The notes under the pieces are model-generated. The model was not told the origin of the DNA and ran no database searches. It was given only the letters and a program-made list of their open reading frames with translations. From an uncultured Lewinella sp. (GTDB lineage Bacteria > Bacteroidota > Bacteroidia > Chitinophagales > Saprospiraceae): a stretch of DNA of 9,602 nucleotides. The stretch is taken from NCBI GenBank assembly GCA_938021455.1, contig CALIGP010000080.1:1-9602 (forward strand). Direction: 5' to 3'. Both the position numbers and the translations under genes were made by a program. This document shows, piece by piece, positions 7,129 through 9,602 of this stretch. How positions within the stretch are numbered: position 1 is the first letter of the stretch; every line of letters begins with the position of its first letter.

Positions 7129-7875
7129 ATGGCCATCTACTTCGCATCTGATTTTCACCTTGGTGTTCCCGCCGGCGTCTCCAGCCGGGAACGGGAAGAC
7201 CAGATCGTTGCCTGGCTGGACCACTGCTGGAAAAAAGACGCCGAGGCCTTTTACCTCGTCGGAGACCTCTTCGAATTCTGGTTTGAATGGCGGGAGGTTG
7301 TCCCCCGCGGCTACGTCCGCTTCTTCGGCAAACTGGCGGAGATTGCCGACGCTGGCATCCCCATTCACGTCTTTACCGGCAACCATGACATGTGGCTGGA
7401 GGATTATATGCAGGAGGAAATCGGGGTGGTGATGCACCGCAAACCACTACGGACGACGCTGCTCGGTTACGAAATGCTGATCGGCCACGGCGACGGGCTC
7501 GGCCCCGGAGACTATGGCTACAAACGCCTCAAAAAACTTTTCGAAGCTCGCTGGGCCCGCTGGTGCTACAGCCGCCTGCACCCCAACCTGGCCATGGGCC
7601 TTGCTTTTTATTTCAGCGGCAAGAGCCGGAGTAGCCAGCCAGCCGAAACAGAATTTCTTGGCCCGGACAAAGAATGGCTCGTCGCCTACTCCGAACGAAA
7701 GCTCTCCGAAGAAGCTTCGCTAGACTACTGTGTTTTCGGCCACCGACATCTGCCCATTGACTATGAACTGAGCAATGGCCGCAGCCGATACATCAACCTC
7801 GGAGAATGGCTGCACTACAATTCTTACGCCCGGCTGGATAGCGCGGAGGGCCTATCGCTTGCCTATTGGAAATAA
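7129..7875 (+). CDS. lpxH: LpxH-like UDP-2,3-diacylglucosamine diphosphatase (calcineurin-like metallophosphoesterase)
   Basis: The 248-residue protein has the full metallophosphoesterase metal-binding set in LpxH order: SDFHLG (Asp8, His10), LVGDLFEFW (Asp46), FTGNHDMW (Asn85, His86), IGHGDG (His120, Asp122) and FGHRHLP (His206, His208). LpxH cleaves UDP-2,3-diacylglucosamine to lipid X and UMP at the inner face of the inner membrane, the fourth step of lipid A synthesis. A basic, aromatic-rich insert at about 130-166 (YKRLKKLFEARWARWCY, then LAMGLAFYF) fits the lipid-contacting cap of the family. The motif is GNHD rather than the GNRD of classical LpxH, so the exact substrate is a family-level call. 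The start at 7129 puts the first strand IYFASDFHLG at the N-terminus. An upstream in-frame ATG at 7045 would add 28 proline-rich, non-family residues. No Shine-Dalgarno sequence is visible. Confidence 0.85.
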   Translation: MAIYFASDFHLGVPAGVSSREREDQIVAWLDHCWKKDAEAFYLVGDLFEFWFEWREVVPRGYVRFFGKLAEIADAGIPIHVFTGNHDMWLEDYMQEEIGVVMHRKPLRTTLLGYEMLIGHGDGLGPGDYGYKRLKKLFEARWARWCYSRLHPNLAMGLAFYFSGKSRSSQPAETEFLGPDKEWLVAYSERKLSEEASLDYCVFGHRHLPIDYELSNGRSRYINLGEWLHYNSYARLDSAEGLSLAYWK

Positions 7876-7903
7876 AGGGTAAGAAAAAAAGCTCCCTTTT
7901 TTT
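7874..7903 (+). terminator. Terminator immediately after lpxH
   Basis: The sequence overlaps the lpxH stop codon. AAAAAAAG (7884-7891) can pair with CTTTTTTT (7896-7903) around a 4-nt loop. Alternatively AAAGGG (7874-7879) can pair with CCCTTT (7894-7899). Both end in the T7 run typical of an intrinsic terminator. The A/T-rich stem may be weak, but the position fits. Confidence 0.55.
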
Positions 7904-7927
7904 GCCCCTTCCGTTTGATCGGCTTAA

Positions 7928-7947
7928 ATTGTTGATATCCGAACAAT
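7928..7947. promoter_or_regulatory. Inverted repeat, possible operator (ATTGTT-N8-AACAAT)
   Basis: ATTGTT (7928-7933) and AACAAT (7942-7947) are perfect inverted arms with an 8-bp centre, about 120 bp before the predicted E1 promoter. Spacing suits a dimeric regulator, but six-base arms in A/T-rich DNA can occur by chance. Confidence 0.3.
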
Positions 7948-7963
7948 AATCGCCGCCAATCGA

Positions 7964-7977
7964 TTCTATCAATAGAA
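7964..7977. promoter_or_regulatory. Inverted repeat, possible operator (TTCTAT-CA-ATAGAA)
   Basis: TTCTAT (7964-7969) and ATAGAA (7972-7977) are perfect arms separated by CA. It lies 17 bp after the previous inverted repeat. The two have unrelated arms, so they would not be sites for one regulator. No function can be assigned. Confidence 0.3.
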
Positions 7978-8067
7978 GGTTGTGTTTTTAGCTTAATTTC
8001 CAATTTAGGACCCGTTTCAAAAGAGCGTATAAGTCTTAGGTTAACAGAGAGTTATGAGAAAAAAACG

Positions 8068-8075
8068 TACTTTTG
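8068..8075 (+). promoter_or_regulatory. Bacteroidota -7 promoter element for the E1 gene
   Basis: TACTTTTG is an exact match to TAnnTTTG. A transcript would begin near 8081-8083 and carry a leader of about 125 nt before the proposed TTG start at 8207. No clear TTG -33 element is visible at the expected spacing. Confidence 0.5.
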
Positions 8076-8081
8076 TCCCCG

Positions 8082-8105
8082 ATTAGGGGCCTCCCCTCCC
8101 CTAAT
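8082..8105 (+). promoter_or_regulatory. Hairpin at the predicted 5' end of the E1 leader
   Basis: ATTAGGGG (8082-8089) pairs perfectly with CCCCTAAT (8098-8105) around an 8-nt C/T-rich loop. The predicted transcription start falls almost at its first base, so it would cap the mRNA with a stable stem. It is followed by TTGTTTG, so a terminator or attenuator role is an alternative reading. Confidence 0.45.
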
Positions 8106-8206
8106 TTGTTTGACTTCCTGAGCTGACTGACCACTGCTACCGCACTCGTTTACGAGCACCCGCAACTCATTCCCGACGTTCCTCACGCCGGACAAAAAAC
8201 ACTGCA

Positions 8207-9602
8207 TTGTCACCGCAAAAAACGAAATTACCCCTCGTAGAAAACCGGGATGCCTCCAGCCCTGATTTTGAGCGCGCACTGAAGGATTACTACACCTGTC
8301 GCGTCAGTAGGGAATTGAGTAACGTGATCCGTCGAGACGTATTGACGGGCCGGGCGAAATTTGGGGTAAGCGACGATGGTAAGGAATTGTATCAGATAGC
8401 CATGGCCCGCGCCGTGAAGAACGGTGATTGGCGAGCCGATTATTACCGTGGCCAAACGCTATTGTTGGCCCTTGACCTATTTACCGTAGAAGACATCCTG
8501 GCGCAGCTCTACGCTGATGGAGACAAGGATCCCTTTAGCGCCGGACGACAGATGGTCGGCCACCACGCCACCCCTGCCCTCAAAGAAGACGGCAGCTGGA
8601 TGGACCAAACCAAAAGCTTCACCGTCAGTAGCGCCACCTCCCCCACCGCCGGGCAGATGGCCCGGGGCATGGGATTGGCCTTCGCCTCCACCCTTTACCG
8701 GAAGGGAAAGAATTTGCCGAAAGGCTTCAGTAATAATGGTCAGGAAATTTGCTGGACGGAAATCGGCGACGCCTCTACTTCAGAGGGTGTCTTCTGGGAA
8801 GTGATGAACTCCGCCGGCGTCGTTCAAGCCCCGATGATCACGACCGTCGTTGACGATGGCTACGGCATCTCCGTGCCCGTGACCCGGCAAACCACCAAGA
8901 GCAGCATCAGCAGTGCCCTGGCTGGCCTGCAGGCCGGAGACGACGAAACCGGCGACGGTAGCGGCATCGACATTTACGGTGTAAAGGGCTGGGACTACCC
9001 CGCCCTCGTCGCCCTCTACCCAAGCGTAGCCGAACGGGTGCGGAAAACCCACCGGGCGGCCCTCATCCACGTACGCGAGCTGACCCAACCGAATGGCCAC
9101 AGCACCAGCGGAAGCCACGAGCGCTATAAAGATGAAGAGCGCCTTGCCTGGGAGAAAGAGTGGGATTGCCTATTACAGTTCCGCCACTGGCTCATTGCCG
9201 TGGGCGCCGCCGAAGCGAGTACCCTCGACACCATCGAAAAGCAGGCGAAGAAAGAAGTCATGGCCGGCCGCAAAAAAGCGTGGGATGCCTACACCAGCCG
9301 CCTTAACACGGAGCGGGACGAGCTGCTAGCCCTACTCCCCGCTAAAGACACGGCCTACGACCAGCTCCGCCAGGAAGTCAGCAAAACCGACTTGCCGATC
9401 ATCTCCGAACTGGTAGACAGCGTCCGCCGCTTCCGCCTTTCCCTGCGTGAACCGCTGCCCACTCCGCTCAACAGCTGGCTCAAGGAGAAACGGCTCAAGA
9501 TCAAGCAGGACATGGGCAGTGACCTGTACAGCGAGACGGCTTGGTCGCCCATCCGCGTACCGGAGGTAAAGGCCACCTTTGCCGACGATGCCACGACGAG
9601 AC
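8207..9602 (+). CDS. 2-oxoacid dehydrogenase E1 component, alpha part of a probable alpha/beta fusion (3' end beyond window)
   Basis: The 465 visible residues match the thiamine-diphosphate E1-alpha family, whose complexes oxidatively decarboxylate pyruvate or branched-chain 2-oxoacids in the cytoplasm and pass the acyl group to E2. Visible motifs: AKFGVSDDGKELYQIAMA and GDWRADYYRGQT at about 50-83, SAGRQMVGHHA at 111-121, SPTAGQMARGMGLAFAS at 145-161, the TDP/Mg segment EIGDASTSEG...VVDDGYGISVP at 185-224, and the His-containing loop GHSTSGSHERYK near 317-328. A charged helical stretch follows (EKEWD, KKEVMAGRKKAWDAY), and the frame continues at the edge, as expected if a beta half (pyrimidine-binding and transketolase C domains) follows. 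The start is uncertain: no in-frame ATG or GTG lies between the stop at 8111 and Met66, so TTG 8207 is chosen. It is not in an operon with lpxH. Pyruvate versus branched-chain specificity cannot be told here. Confidence 0.88.
   Translation, partial: MSPQKTKLPLVENRDASSPDFERALKDYYTCRVSRELSNVIRRDVLTGRAKFGVSDDGKELYQIAMARAVKNGDWRADYYRGQTLLLALDLFTVEDILAQLYADGDKDPFSAGRQMVGHHATPALKEDGSWMDQTKSFTVSSATSPTAGQMARGMGLAFASTLYRKGKNLPKGFSNNGQEICWTEIGDASTSEGVFWEVMNSAGVVQAPMITTVVDDGYGISVPVTRQTTKSSISSALAGLQAGDDETGDGSGIDIYGVKGWDYPALVALYPSVAERVRKTHRAALIHVRELTQPNGHSTSGSHERYKDEERLAWEKEWDCLLQFRHWLIAVGAAEASTLDTIEKQAKKEVMAGRKKAWDAYTSRLNTERDELLALLPAKDTAYDQLRQEVSKTDLPIISELVDSVRRFRLSLREPLPTPLNSWLKEKRLKIKQDMGSDLYSETAWSPIRVPEVKATFADDATTR

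Larger units (their letters stand above)
7876..8206 (+). other. 331-bp intergenic region upstream of the E1 gene
   Basis: There is no credible gene here. Past the lpxH terminator the region is A/T-rich, unlike its GC-rich neighbours. It holds two inverted repeats (7928-7947 and 7964-7977), a promoter motif (8068-8075), a leader hairpin (8082-8105) and a stretch to 8206 that is open in the E1 frame after a TGA at 8111-8113 but lacks family-like residues. A 10-codon frame from an ATG at 8054 overlaps the promoter and is not considered real. Confidence 0.7.

Noticed and set aside
6995..7432. 145-codon plus-strand frame overlapping the lpxH start
   Set aside because: It is out of frame with lpxH metal-binding motifs and rich in Ser/Pro/Thr as expected from reading GC-rich DNA off frame.
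8054..8086. 10-codon frame MRKKRTFVPD as a leader peptide for the E1 gene
   Set aside because: The exact -7 promoter motif TACTTTTG lies inside it, so the predicted transcript would not include its start.

Overview
The window looks like a chromosomal segment from a marine-type Bacteroidota, most like Saprospiria (Lewinella and relatives). Four things point there. There is a very large secreted protein built from PKD/Ig-like repeats, in the style of type IX-secreted adhesins. Two promoters carry the exact Bacteroidota -7 motif TAnnTTTG, and most start codons lack a strong Shine-Dalgarno sequence. One gene is a 2-oxoacid dehydrogenase E1 protein of the alpha/beta-fused type that I associate with this phylum. 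The HtpG and MetF sequences also read as Bacteroidota-like. The genus is an inference from remembered families; no search was run.

Layout, left to right. Positions 1-3627 (minus strand) hold the first 1209 residues of a giant exported protein: signal peptide, a PKD-like domain, a jelly-roll/CBM-like domain, then eleven complete Ig-like repeats of 81-88 residues and the start of a twelfth; it continues past the left edge. A 168-bp divergent region with a good promoter separates it from metF (3796-4758, plus), 5,10-methylenetetrahydrofolate reductase. metF converges on htpG (4875-6764, minus), the Hsp90 chaperone, across a 116-bp gap with a hairpin terminator. htpG diverges from an lpxH-like phosphohydrolase gene (7129-7875, plus) across 364 bp that hold two palindromic elements which look like dispersed repeats. 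After an lpxH terminator and a 331-bp gap with inverted repeats, a promoter and a leader hairpin, the N-terminal 465 residues of the E1 oxoacid dehydrogenase run off the right edge (8207-9602, plus).

The genes do not form one operon or pathway: each has its own transcription unit and the strands alternate (-,+,-,+,+). MetF (one-carbon/methionine), HtpG (protein folding), LpxH (lipid A) and E1 (oxoacid oxidation) are housekeeping functions. The adhesin is the only accessory-type gene. I see no transposase, integrase, CRISPR array, tRNA, rRNA or defence system, and no convincing new multi-gene system. The best leads are the strictly two-cysteine repeat array of the adhesin, the two palindromic intergenic elements upstream of lpxH, and the missing ATG/GTG start with a structured leader at the E1 gene.
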